From NCBI GenBank assembly GCA_964058845.1, contig CAXKVR010000033.1, positions 94,787 to 158,786 of the forward strand: 64,000 nt of DNA, read 5' to 3'. Shown piece by piece: positions 12,078-23,027 of the stretch. The position numbers and the translations under genes were made by a program. The DNA is from Carex sylvatica (taxonomy: Eukaryota > Streptophyta > Magnoliopsida > Poales > Cyperaceae). The notes beneath the pieces are model-generated. The model saw only the letters and a program-made list of their open reading frames with translations. It was not told the origin of the DNA and ran no database searches. Position 1 is the first letter of the stretch. Each line of letters begins with the position of its first letter.

Positions 12078-13129
12078 TGATGCTTGTGTCTTGAGAGAAG
12101 AGGCTAGCTATGCATGCATGCAAATTAATTAAGAGGTGGAGACTGTGTATGATAACATATATACATTGATTATTAATATATATCTATCAGATTGGCAAAA
12201 GAGCTCACCATATATAGAATTGTATATATAATTAATTATACATGTATACCCATATTGCCCCCTTTTTTGGTGCTTGCTTCCATAACTAAAGAATATTGGC
12301 CTCTTGCTTCTTTAAGTGTACATAATAGATTCATTAATTTTGGCTTTAAATCTAGTTTGCCACTCCATGTGTATTGGAAAAGATGATCTAAATTAAACAA
12401 AACTTATCATGTATAGTACTATATATATATAGTCCATGTTATGAAGCAGAGCATATATCCCTTGCACCCCTCACTTGCTCGTCCAATCTTTGATTATTTA
12501 ATGTTAAAGTGCCATATTTATGAATGTACGCATGGTATCTATCCCATGCACTCAGTGCATGAAAGGGATAATTTAAAAACAGCTTAAATAGAACTTAAAT
12601 TAATTAAGATATTCTTAAAAAAAAAAAAAAAAAACGAGTCTGCAAGTCTTCAATAATCATTAGGGGAGAAATGGTTAGCGGTATATATGCCCCGCCAGTT
12701 GGCGTATGAATTTGTAAAATTGTAGTTGTCAAGAAATTAATTAAGTTTGTAAATATTTTTCTTAATTAATAAAATTGTTAGAGGCATAAAGCTGTCTAAC
12801 CTTAAAAAAAAAATTGATGTAAGGTACCATGATATTTGACTTAATCCAGCCTCTGGTATTCTATATTCCTCGGCTCCTAATCTACTGCCATTTAGCGGTT
12901 TTGTGTACAGGTGGTTCAGTTAATTTTATGACAAAATCTGTTACGTACAGTGAAATTGAAATTTAGATATAGAGAATTTTTTTACTTTGAAAATAATCAT
13001 AAATCACATATAAGGTTACATGAATTAACACTCCTCCAATTAATAACACATAATAATAAAAATCATAATTCAAGATCCACAACTTAATACAAAAATGAAA
13101 ATAAAATAAAAATAAGAAGAGGTTCAAAC
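12078..13129. other. Intergenic between the DUF247 remnant and the P4H pseudogene
   Basis: AT-rich sequence with short TA runs (12421-12432) and an A-tract at 12618-12635. No coding sequence, RNA gene or clear inverted repeat was found. Confidence 0.45.
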
Positions 13130-13689
13130 TTATTCATCAGTCATGGCACCACAAACCTTACAACTGTGCCTGTAGTTCTGAAACATATAACCCGTGTTAT
13201 TCTCACATTCCCCTGAATTGGTCCACATCCCGCACATATCGTGATCATCGTAACAGTTATCGGTTGCAGTGTACGACGGGTCTTCGTATGACCCAACATG
13301 GATCCATTTAGGTGCTGACCATTTGCTGCCTTCTATGACAGGGCAGCTGCCACGTAGGCTGTTCGGGTCAGTTGTGCCATTCGGGCTCAGGTTGAAGAAT
13401 AGCACTGCATCTCCTTTCGTCGATTTAACTGCAAAACAAAGAACAAATAATGTTTGCACAATTTTTTAATTCATCCTCATTACATCTTCTTCTTATGGAG
13501 ACTCATTATTATATCTTCTTCTTGATATTAATTTAAAGTTTAAATTTTTTTCTGAATGAAAGAAAAACAAACAAACAAACAGTGAATTGTAAGTTGAAAT
13601 TACCTGCTAACACTGTCCTAGCGAAATCTGACCAAGTATCATCCTTAAATTGTAAATGCCCAAACTTCATACGGGAAATAATTAAATAG

Positions 13690-13692
<3 letters not shown>

Positions 13693-13730
<38 letters not shown>
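13693..13730. repeat. TA microsatellite next to a MITE
   Basis: About 19 TA units abut the MITE that starts at 13731. Confidence 0.9.
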
Positions 13731-13733
<3 letters not shown>

Positions 13734-14142
13734 TAAGTCTACCATACATTGTAATGCATAGGCACCTCTGTGCATTGGACTATAAATCACCATATTTAAA
13801 GTCCAAATGACCGATTCAAACCGTTCATCTTGTTCTCCATATTAATATGTGCTTGGAGACCAAATTTTACATTTTTTGGAATTTTTTACTATTTATTAAG
13901 CCACATTGAAAATCGCTGATCCAACGGTTACAGTAAAATAAAAAGGCACCGTTGGATCAGCGATTTTCAATGTGGCTTAATAAATAGTAAAAAAATTCCA
14001 AAAAATGTAAAATTTGGTCTCCAAGCACATATTAATATGGAGAACAAGATGAACGGTTTGGATCGATTATTTGGACTTTGAATCCGTAATTTATAGTCCA
14101 ATGCACAAAGGTGTCTATGCATTGCAATGTATGGTAGCCGTA

Positions 14143-14145
<3 letters not shown>
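13731..14145. mobile_element. Foldback MITE, shared-core family, terminus type C, in P4H pseudogene intron
   Basis: The ends are inverted: gagtaagtctaccatacatt on the left and, in reverse complement, gagtacggctaccatacatt on the right. The interior holds two inverted copies of the family core, including CTGATCCAACGG and its complement. It sits in a (TA)n tract and a CT/TA tract within the intron between 13665 and 14341. Confidence 0.9.
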
Positions 14146-14173
<28 letters not shown>

Positions 14174-15802
14174 AAATAAATTAAGATTAATGATAATGAT
14201 GTATTATTGATGTTAAATTAGTTTCTTGCTTCAACAACAATTTAGAAAAGAAATCAATGCTTCTTGCTTCATGCATCATCAAAATAATTGTTTGAACATG
14301 TATATATATGTTTTGAAAAAGAACGAGAATTTCATCGGTACCTGAGCGTTAGGAATTAAAAATGGTTTCGCCACTCAATTTGACGTCGGAGAGATATATG
14401 AGAATTGTAGCAAAGGCGGTGGCCTCCTTGCTTCTGATTCTTCTTGTCAACAAAGAAATCATAATGCGGTTCATACTTCTGACCGTTCTCGTATCTCAGT
14501 ATCTGAATCGTCTCTGCATTTTCTGTAACAATTAACATGAAAAAACTTAGTTTCATGTCATGAATATAATACCTCAATTTAAAATATATACCTAACTAAT
14601 TACCTTCTAGAAGTAAGGTCCATTTGGCAATTCTTTCCTCTATTCTACTAACAATTGTTGGATCTTAATCCAACGTTGAGCATATATGTAATATAATTAT
14701 AAATTGTATAATGTTAAATATGGTTGTCACAATTAAAATAATTAAATTAAGACATTAGACAATTTATGTATTCAATAGCATGTGATCCATAAGTGTGTAG
14801 AATAATTTAGACAAATATCATTAATGGTCTGATTCTGAGATTTGTACATATAGAAAACTGTCTTTTTTGAAGACCAGTGTGGGTCACTCACCCGCACTGG
14901 ATCTGAGTGCAGACGCACTCAGTACTTAGCCAATTTCTGTGAACTTCAGGGCAACACAAGAAAAAGTCCAAGTCTAGTGCGGACGCACTCAGGAGTTAGA
15001 CGATTTTCTGAAAGTTCAGACAGAGAAAAATTTCAAGCCCAGTGCGGGTGGACTGACCTGCACTGGGTACTTAGGCGATTTCGGAGTTCAGTTTTTAGCC
15101 CAGTGCGGGTGGATGACCCGCACTGACCCAGAGTGCGGACGCACTCAGGATACAGGCTATTTTTGGGGCTAAAGTTTAAGGAGATTATTTAGACACGTTC
15201 ACCCGGTGCGGCCCAGTGCACCAGCACTTGCGCTGTCAGATATGTAATGCTATATAAGAAAGGGTCCCCAAGGCACAAGATAACTTACTCATCTCAGAAT
15301 TCTTATAGAGGTTATTCTATACATAATTTTGAGAGCCTTCTCTTTTTCTTCCACCATTAAAGAATTGAGAGGAGAAATCCACAAGGAAGTACAAAGATAT
15401 GGGAAGTATTAGGGAGTACATCATGGAAATGACAAATGTTATTTCAAAACTAAGATCACTCAAGTTAGAGATCTCTGATGATCTCTTAGTGCACTTGGTA
15501 TTGATATCCCTTCCTCCACACTTTGGAGAGTTTAGAGTGAGCTATAATTGTCGAAGGACAAATGGTCACTCAATGAACTCATTGCTCATTGTGTGGAAGA
15601 AGAGAAAAGACTGAACCAACATAAGACATAAAGTGCTCATTTTTCTACAACTTCAAAATCTAAGGCTTCGACTAAGCATAAGAGACCCGATCAAAATAAG
15701 GATAATAAGGATGCTGCAGTTACTACCAATAAGAAACAGGATAAGAGCAAATCAGTTGTCAAGTCGGAAGATGCATGTTACTTCTGTGGTGCGGTTGGAC
15801 AC

Positions 15803-17732
15803 TGATAAGCACAAATTATATACATATTCGATCTAGTTTTCATCATAAAATAACACCAAATATCTTGTATTTTGAATATAAAGAGAATAGAATACACCTA
15901 GAATCAAGTTACTGCATTTGTTTGGTTTTAATTTGCAGGAAACAAAGAAAAATGAAGAAAAATGAAGAAAAATGAAGAAAAATGCCCAGTGCGAACGCAC
16001 GGTTTATGATATGGTCGTAATGAGTACTTAGATGGATTTCTGGACGCGCGCCAATTTTAAAAAGGTATAATAAGCTATTCATCAAGATCCGTGCGAACGC
16101 ACGGATATCGATGCAACCGCACACTGGTCGAACAGAAAAAAACCGAGCCCAGTGCGGACGCACTGTAGCAGAGCCAAAAATAGAGTCTGAACTTAAAACG
16201 GCCACAACTTTTGACTCGTAACTCCGTTTTGGGCATATAACCACTTTTCGGAAAGCTAACGAGAAGATCTACAACCTGAGAATCTAAAAATGGAAACTTG
16301 AAGTCATTACGGATGCAGTGGATCCGCAGACAGCCAGAAATACACGTTTTCAACACGGTTTCTATTTTTAGCGAGCCAGGGATGCTTTTTTGACAGCTAA
16401 ACTTGGACAAGACAACCTGGAAAACAATCCAAAAATAGCACCCACTAACCCCACTCACCCCATGACTATGCCTCTTGATTGGACATAGTCTTTTGCTATA
16501 AAAAGGAGGAGGTTCTTTCCCATTAAAGACATCTCTCTTCGGAGGGGATCTCTCTTCGGAGGGATCCATCATTCAATGTCACATCAACCAACACACCATC
16601 ATTCTCTCTTTACACACTTAGCGATAAATTCTGGAGGAAGGAAAGCTTTCAAGCGAGGAGAAGAAGGATTTCCGGAGCAAGATTCGGCAAGATAGAGGGC
16701 TTTGATTTGTCAAAGGGTGTAATCATTTTCTTTCATTTGATTTCTTCTTACTTTGCCAATTTTTGTAATGGACCTCTCCAAGAGTGAGTAGTTCTCTCTC
16801 TAGGGGTTTAGGTCATCATGCATGAACTTGTTTAATTATATTTATTCGGTTATACTGTTTTTATTATGATTGTTTGATTTAATGGTAATTTATGTGAATT
16901 ATTCTTTATGATTTCATATACTTGAAATTCAAGTACCATGTTAGCTTTAATGAATTAAAGTAGCTAGAAATCGTGCTATGTCCTGTTTTTCCGCTTTAAT
17001 CATTAAACCCCAGCATAGGTCAAGTAATCCACCCTGTATCAATCAAATCATAAAGGTATAGGATATCTTATTAACACTAGGATATAAACCGGATCTCCAG
17101 AAATTAGAGTTAGGGTTTTGGTGAGGTAGGTATTTCTGAAGTCAAACTCCTAATTTGGACACCTAGATTGATTAAGTATTGATATGTATTTTGTGTGAAC
17201 GTGATTGTTAAATATCCCTTTAGGATGGTGACAGCCCTAAAATTCGAGGAAAATTAACCCAACCCACCAAAATACTTATATCAATAATTAATTGAAATAG
17301 GCTAACATATTAGGTTAGAAACCTCATTTAAATCAAACATGAATATAAACAAACCGAATAGATAGAATTAGCAAGGGATTGTGGACCAAAGACCCCTAGA
17401 TCTTCTCAACTTGAAAAGCAAACCAATATTTCTTTCTTTCATTTCATTTACATCTATTGTTTACTATTCCTTATTTTCGGGTATTGAACCCAACCTTTAG
17501 GATTACTTAAACAAACCCCCCCTTTACTTTACTTTATTGCACTTTACTTTTATTTACTGAAATTAATTATTTAGGGTTTAAAACTAAGTATTTTCCATAC
17601 TCTCTGTGGATCGATACCTAAAATACTACTTTGATATAATTGTGCACTTGCAATTTGACTCAAAAGCGTTTAAGGTTTAAAAGGTACATCTTATTGTACT
17701 GAAACTTCTTAGCGTACACTTTACGCGCATCA
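15803..17732. mobile_element. Solo LTR (1,930 bp) in the copia zinc knuckle
   Basis: It begins TGATAAGCAC and ends GCGCATCA, with a perfect 5-bp target duplication GACAC at 15798-15802 and 17733-17737. A promoter-like CTATAAAAAGGAGG lies at about 16496. No internal coding sequence remains. The terminal sequence suggests a large Ty3-gypsy type, but the family is not assigned. Confidence 0.88.
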
Positions 17733-17791
17733 GACACAAGAAGATTCATTGTCAGAATTATCACGCTTGGTGTGCTAAGAAAGGTAAATCT

Positions 17792-18733
17792 TTTTTTTTG
17801 GAAAAATAGGCATAAGTCCTTCCATTGAAATAAAATGCGAAATACAAAAGAACAAAGGAAAAATAGACAGAAAGTAAACTACCCAAAATAAAAACCAGTG
17901 CCAAGAATGGTCTCAGTATCACATTCGGCTTCCTTAACTAGGTACTGAACTTCGAAGGAAGCAGTACCAAGGTTTCAGCCATATTTATTCACATCATTGA
18001 CCTTGACAAAACACAATTACAACCATTGTAGTACCCAAAATAAAAACTAAGCCTGATGCCAAGCATAAAACAACACATGGACATCTATGTGTCATTGTAC
18101 CAAGCTAAGTTCCATATAGCACTAACAAGTGATCCAACAAAAGAGCAAAACAACCCTTTATTTCATAAGCAACAGTAAAGCATGCCAGTAATAGATCATG
18201 TCAATATCATCAAAGGACCATGAGGGTCTGTACCACTGGTAGAGTGGGAACAAGAGGCCCAACAAGCGCAGGCAAATGAGAGAGGGATTGCAGGGGAATC
18301 ATATCCAAGTCCTCCGGGAGCCAGCCAACAATTAGTAAAATGCATCACAGCCTGGCTTTTTGTACCTGTCCAGTAATCCAACATAGAGCAAATTAGTAAT
18401 ATCATATTTCTAATTCTGGGAATTGGGGTATGATCAAAGCACATAGAATTTATAGTTTTTCATACACACCAACATATATCACACACTACCATTAACATGG
18501 CTTCTCTTTTCTTGAGAGACATGGATTGAGCCAAGAGTTGTATATTTTCTAAAGTAGTCCAATCCCCATAAAAATCTTGAAATTTACCCATTCAAAACCA
18601 GATTTTAGTAGTGTAAGGGAATTTGAGAAATAAATGTAATGTTGTTTCCATTTCACAGTTGCAGAAGTGACAACTTGAGTTACCGTGCCACCTTCTCTTG
18701 GTCAACACATCTTTTGTAAGGATTTTATTTTGG
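17792..18733 (-). mobile_element. 5'-truncated LINE (3' end only)
   Basis: Perfect 15-bp direct repeats aagaaaggtaaatct flank it (17777-17791 and 18734-18748). A poly-T tract lies at the left edge, i.e. a poly-A tail on the minus strand. This is target-primed insertion. The minus strand at its truncated end reads as a reverse-transcriptase zinc-binding domain (ILTKDVLTKRRWHG, CHFCNCEMETTLHLF), which then hits stops. Confidence 0.85.
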
Positions 18734-19597
18734 AAGAAAGGTAAATCTCTTGTTATGGTTTGTTCAAAGGTTAATTTATCTTCTGTATCTAGATATACTT
18801 GGTGGATAGATTCAAGTGCAACTACTCATATAAGTATATCTTTGCAGGGTTGCCTAAATTGTCGAAAGCCAAGTGATGATGAGAGATTCATCTCTGTGGG
18901 CGATGGCAATAAAGTTGAGGTAGAAGCTATTGGGACTTATATATTATTGTTAAAATCAGAATTTTATTTGAATTTGTATGAGACATTTGTTGTACTGTCT
19001 TTTAGACGTAACTTAATTTCTATTTCTGCATTGGATAAGTATTGATTTACTTGTACTTTTGGAAATTGAAACTTCGGTTTGTTTCATGATTCAAAACAAG
19101 TTGGTTCTGGTTTACTTTCTGTTTATGATAATCTATATTCTTTGGATGTCAATAGCTCTTATATTAAGACCTTGCATGTTGATACAAATAATAAAAAAAG
19201 AGAATTAACTAATAAAAATTCAGTTTCATTATGGCACAAGAGATTAGGTCACATTTCTACACGTAGAATTGAAAGACTTGTGTGAAATGAAAATTTTCAA
19301 CCCTTAGATTTTTCAGATCTTAGTGATTGTATAAATTGCATAAAAGGAAAACAAACCAATTTCAGAAAATATGAAGCCAAAAGGTGTTTGGAAGTCTTGG
19401 AATTAATTCATACCGATATCTGTGGTCCGTTCTTAACGGCTACAAGAAATGGTCACCGATATTTTATTAGTTTCATAGATGACTACTCAAGATATGACTT
19501 CATGTATTTAATTAAAGAAAAGACTCAAGCCCTTTACATGTTCAAAAGTTTCAAAGCAGAAGTTGAGTTACAACTTGACAAACGTGTTATGGTGTAA

Positions 19598-21446
19598 AGC
19601 GTATACACAAAGCTTCAGTATAGCGAGCTATACTTTGTTTAAAACCTTGATTTAGCTCCCGAATTAGATTGCAAGTGTACAACCCTTATCGAATGGTATA
19701 ATCAGGTATAATCAGGTGGGAGATGGAGTGAGCTTATCGATGGAAAAACGAAGGCGGAGACGGAGGTGGGATGCGGAGGTGAGGTGGGGTGTGGGAGGCA
19801 GAGGTGGGAGAGGGATGTGGGAGAGGTGGAGGCGGAGGTGGGAGAGGGAGATGGGAGATGGGAGAAGAAAATGGATGTGAAAAAGAAAAATAGAGGTGGA
19901 AGAGAAATGGAGAAAGAGGAAAAAAAATAAAGATTGTTATAAATGGTAATTATAGTTAAAATGATAAGTTAGTTAGTTGGGGAATAAATAGGAGATGGAT
20001 AGGTGGGAGAAATTATAATTATTCTTAATTTAATTGGTTGATTCATAAGGTAATTACTTAATTAATTAAGCCCCATGAGGTAATTAAGTGATGATACATA
20101 TCACCAATTATGGAAGGTTAATTAGGTTAGTTATGAATGGTTGATGCAGACATATATGCAATTAATATATGAAGATAAACATCATCTAAAACTTAATTAT
20201 TATTAATTAGTCATGTCTTATGAAATGTCATTAATGAACTCATCAGGGAACAATTAAGGCGTCGACAAACATAGGCAAGTACAAGTCAGATTACTGGGTG
20301 AATTAATGGTCTGAGACTTGAAGGAGGTGGCAAATTTGACGGCCAAGGCGCCGCTACTTGGATGCATAACAGTTGCAGTAAGAAATTAAAAACACTGCCA
20401 AGCTCTCCCTGTGGTACATTTAAGTCTTTCATTCCATCATACATCAGTTATAGTCAGTTCCGTGCATGCGCGCCGTCTCTCGGATGCTGTACAGATAGAC
20501 ATCTGATGTTGACATGTGGCACGTCCATCCTTAAGATGCAATAGAGAAGCTCTCTTTTGCATATATATATACCTCTACCTTGAATTAGACGGCTATAAAC
20601 AAAAAAAATAAATTACTATTCCACATGATTGAAAACAAATACGGACAGAGACCCAATTACTGTATGTAGCCTGTTGGGCCGGTGACATATAGTTTAATTG
20701 GGCTTCAAACTTCATTTTTAGAAACATGAAAATAAATATAATAAATTAATGTTATTCTGTACTATTTTACTTGTGTTCAATAAATTTAGAGTTATAATTT
20801 GGTTGCATAAATTCTTATGTTGATAGTGGATGAACTTAATAATTTGACAATACTTTTAAAACAAGTTATAAATTCAAATAAAAAAAATCTCATAGACATT
20901 ATTTTTCTTCTTCTTCTAATAAATTGGTTATGCATCAAATTTCCTACAACTAGAATGTCATTGGATATTCTATCTATCAACAATTGTTAAATATGGATTC
21001 AAATTTCAACTTATTTGATCAAGTGATAAAACTCACATAAAATTTCATTATTTTTATGCACAATATAAACATATGTTATATCTTATATCATAAATATGAG
21101 ACTTTCAAATTAAAATTTATTCTTAAAGAAAGTCAAGATTATTAAATTAATCAGTTGCCAATTGATTCTTTTATTCTTGAATTAGTTTGGACATCATATC
21201 TAATTTTTTTTTGTTCTTTTATTCTTGAATCTGTTTGGAAAATATTACTTAATTGTAATCAATCACATACCAATAAACATTATGTTTAAAAGATTAATTT
21301 TATCAAAGAGAACTCAATTAGTAATTTGACATAAATTACACTAATTATTAATAAAAAAAAACATATTGCTTTTATGTTTTTGAGAAAAAAAGATAATTTT
21401 TTTCAAAATTAATTCTCACAATAAAGTGAAACAGTCATTTATGTGC
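19598..21446. other. Intergenic, repeat-derived; possible LTR scrap at its left edge
   Basis: Bases 19600-19710, read on the minus strand, resemble the 3' end of the solo LTR at 15803-17732 (TACACTTGCAAT, then ATACGCTTTACA), so this may be a fragment of a related element. The G-rich tract at 19738-19925 is listed separately. The remainder is AT-rich and no gene was recognised. Confidence 0.4.
19738..19925 (+). repeat. G-rich degenerate minisatellite
   Basis: Short degenerate units such as gaggtgggag and ggcggaggtgggag repeat many times. Many GGG/GG runs are closely spaced, so the plus strand could form G-quadruplexes. No coding sense was found. Confidence 0.65.
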
Positions 21447-21454
21447 ATCCCATA

Positions 21455-22236
21455 CAGGGGCGGATGTAGGATTTTTGCTAGGGAGGACAGAAATCAGATT
21501 CAAGTAGCTTATCAGGTTTAAACCCATTAGCTTCGCGATCTGATGGGGAGCATTTGTTGAATCCTAAAAATTTGAGAATTCATTTAAGTCGATTCAATGC
21601 TTTAAAACCTAATTTTTTTTAAATTCACAAAAATGAGATTTGGATTTATTAAAAATAAAATCCATAATAATTTTCTACACGTTAAACCGAGAATTTCAAT
21701 ATGAAGAACGCGAAAAATATCCAAACGGTTGATTTTATATGAATTTTACAATATTTAATGCACATTTGGGTGTAACTTGGGTGTGGTAGATGACAATTTG
21801 ATCCACTGCCATAGAAGCACCATTTGAATTAATTTGAACTCTTCATTTAATTTGATCTCTTTATTTTGAGTACACCCACACCACATAGATCAAAATATGA
21901 AAAATATGAAAAGACATGGACTCACCATAAACCAAGTTTACCCAAAAATTAAAATAAACAAGAAATATTATATTGGATCAATGACATGTGAGACTTCTTT
22001 GTAAGACTCTTCTCGTTCTTTTGTTATCTGAAAATTGGTCTAAAAAAGAAGATTTTTAGAACTACAAAATTTAACAGAAAGATGAAAGCTTGTGGCTTAT
22101 TCTCACCAGCAATCAAGAGAGAAAAAAACCAGACCCATTTTTGATAAGAGGGACAACTCAATTTTCAGGTGAGAGGGTTTTAGGGGGGGGGGAGGTGCAG
22201 CTGTCTTCCTAGACGACTACACTGGATCCGCTCCTG
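21455..22236. mobile_element. Non-autonomous hAT-type element (782 bp)
   Basis: The terminal inverted repeats are CAGGGGCGGAT on the left and CAGGAGCGGAT in reverse complement on the right. Perfect 8-bp target duplications ATCCCATA lie at 21447-21454 and 22237-22244. An 8-bp duplication with CAGGGGCGG-type ends fits hAT. No transposase is present. Confidence 0.9.
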
Positions 22237-22595
22237 ATCCCATAATTATTATGTATATATTAACAAGTGTGTTTTTTCGTAAATTAGTTCGTGTTATGAA
22301 TCTCATACTTATTCGATCTCATTTCGTACAAACAAAGAAAAAAAAAAAGCTAAAGAATAAATTTAAACACTAAATAAAAAATACGTGTTAGATCCTATAC
22401 TTTTGTCGTTAAAGCTAAAGAAGAACAAGCTTAATTATCACTAAAAAACAGTATAATTTAAACACTAAATCGAAAATAGTATAATTTTGAACAGCTCCAA
22501 AGCGATTTACCCCAGAACCGCTAATTCCATTTCACTAATGGTATTACCAACATTAATTGTAGGAACACAATGTTCAATAGACCTAGGGATAAAAG

Positions 22596-23018
22596 GAGCA
22601 GGGTGTGATGTGCTCACCAAGAAAATTTGATGAGCACAACTCCGCCAAAAATATATTGAATCAGTTTCAAACGAAAAATCCAAATCTTTGAAATCCATGT
22701 ACTTAATTAGTGATGCATGCAAATACAAAATTTTAAAAGTTTTAAATTAATTTACTACAAGGTCAAGCGGTAAAAGAAACGATTAAAAATAAATATATAA
22801 AACAACTTATAAAATAACTTATAAAAGGTTAATTTCTTTGACCGCTTGAATTTGTAGCAAATGAATTCGAAACTTTCAAAATTTTGCATTTACATGCATC
22901 ACTTATAAAGTACATGAATTTCAACGGTTTGAATTTATCGTTTAAAGCCGATCCGATATACTTTTGGAATTGTGCTCACCAAACTCTCTTGGTGAGCGCA
23001 TCACACTCTAGTTTTGCT
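22596..23018. mobile_element. MULE-type foldback MITE (423 bp)
   Basis: Perfect 9-bp direct repeats GGATAAAAG lie at 22587-22595 and 23019-23027. The element starts GAGCA and ends TGCTC. Just inside, GTGTGATGTGCTCACCAAGA pairs with the inverted right arm (GTGTGATGCGCTCACCAAGA). Most of the element folds back on itself. A 9-bp duplication fits Mutator-like elements. Confidence 0.85.
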
Positions 23019-23027
23019 CGGATAAAA

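Larger units (their letters stand above)
13130..14655 (-). pseudogene. Prolyl 4-hydroxylase pseudogene, truncated by a retrotransposon
   Basis: Four exons of a P4H like the one at 7535-9378 are visible on the minus strand: 14655-14604 (partial), 14522-14342, 13664-13604 and 13428-13130. The last two have almost the same length and phase as in the intact gene. Exon 14522-14342 is 181 bases against 176 in the intact gene. It carries a 1-base insertion after GGHRL and a 4-base insertion near its end, both breaking the frame. The iron-binding HGSCPV histidine is arginine here (LRGSCPV). Exons 1-3 are absent, because a copia LTR begins at 14656 inside exon 4. The C-terminal cysteine-rich tail is still readable. 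Confidence 0.88.
14656..19597 (+). mobile_element. Ty1-copia retrotransposon remnant (5' LTR, gag, integrase), nested with two other elements
   Basis: The LTR starts TGTTGGATCTTAATCCAAC at 14656 and runs to about 15330. Gag is readable from about 15390 (GSIREYIMEM, LVHLVLISLP), lacks its N-terminus and shifts frame near 15580. A CCHC zinc knuckle (CYFCGAVGH...C) is split by a solo LTR at 15803-17732. Coding resumes at 17738, is split again by a LINE at 17792-18733, and continues from 18749 with WWIDSSATTHIS, the WHKRLGH pre-integrase motif and an integrase core (HTDICGPF...FIDDYSRY). Stops occur at about 19043, 19283 and 19595. Reverse transcriptase, RNase H and the 3' LTR are absent. The element is dead. 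Confidence 0.85.

Noticed and set aside
16075..16572. 165-codon minus-strand open frame
   Set aside because: It lies within the solo LTR at 15803-17732, matches no known domain and ends in LTR promoter sequence.
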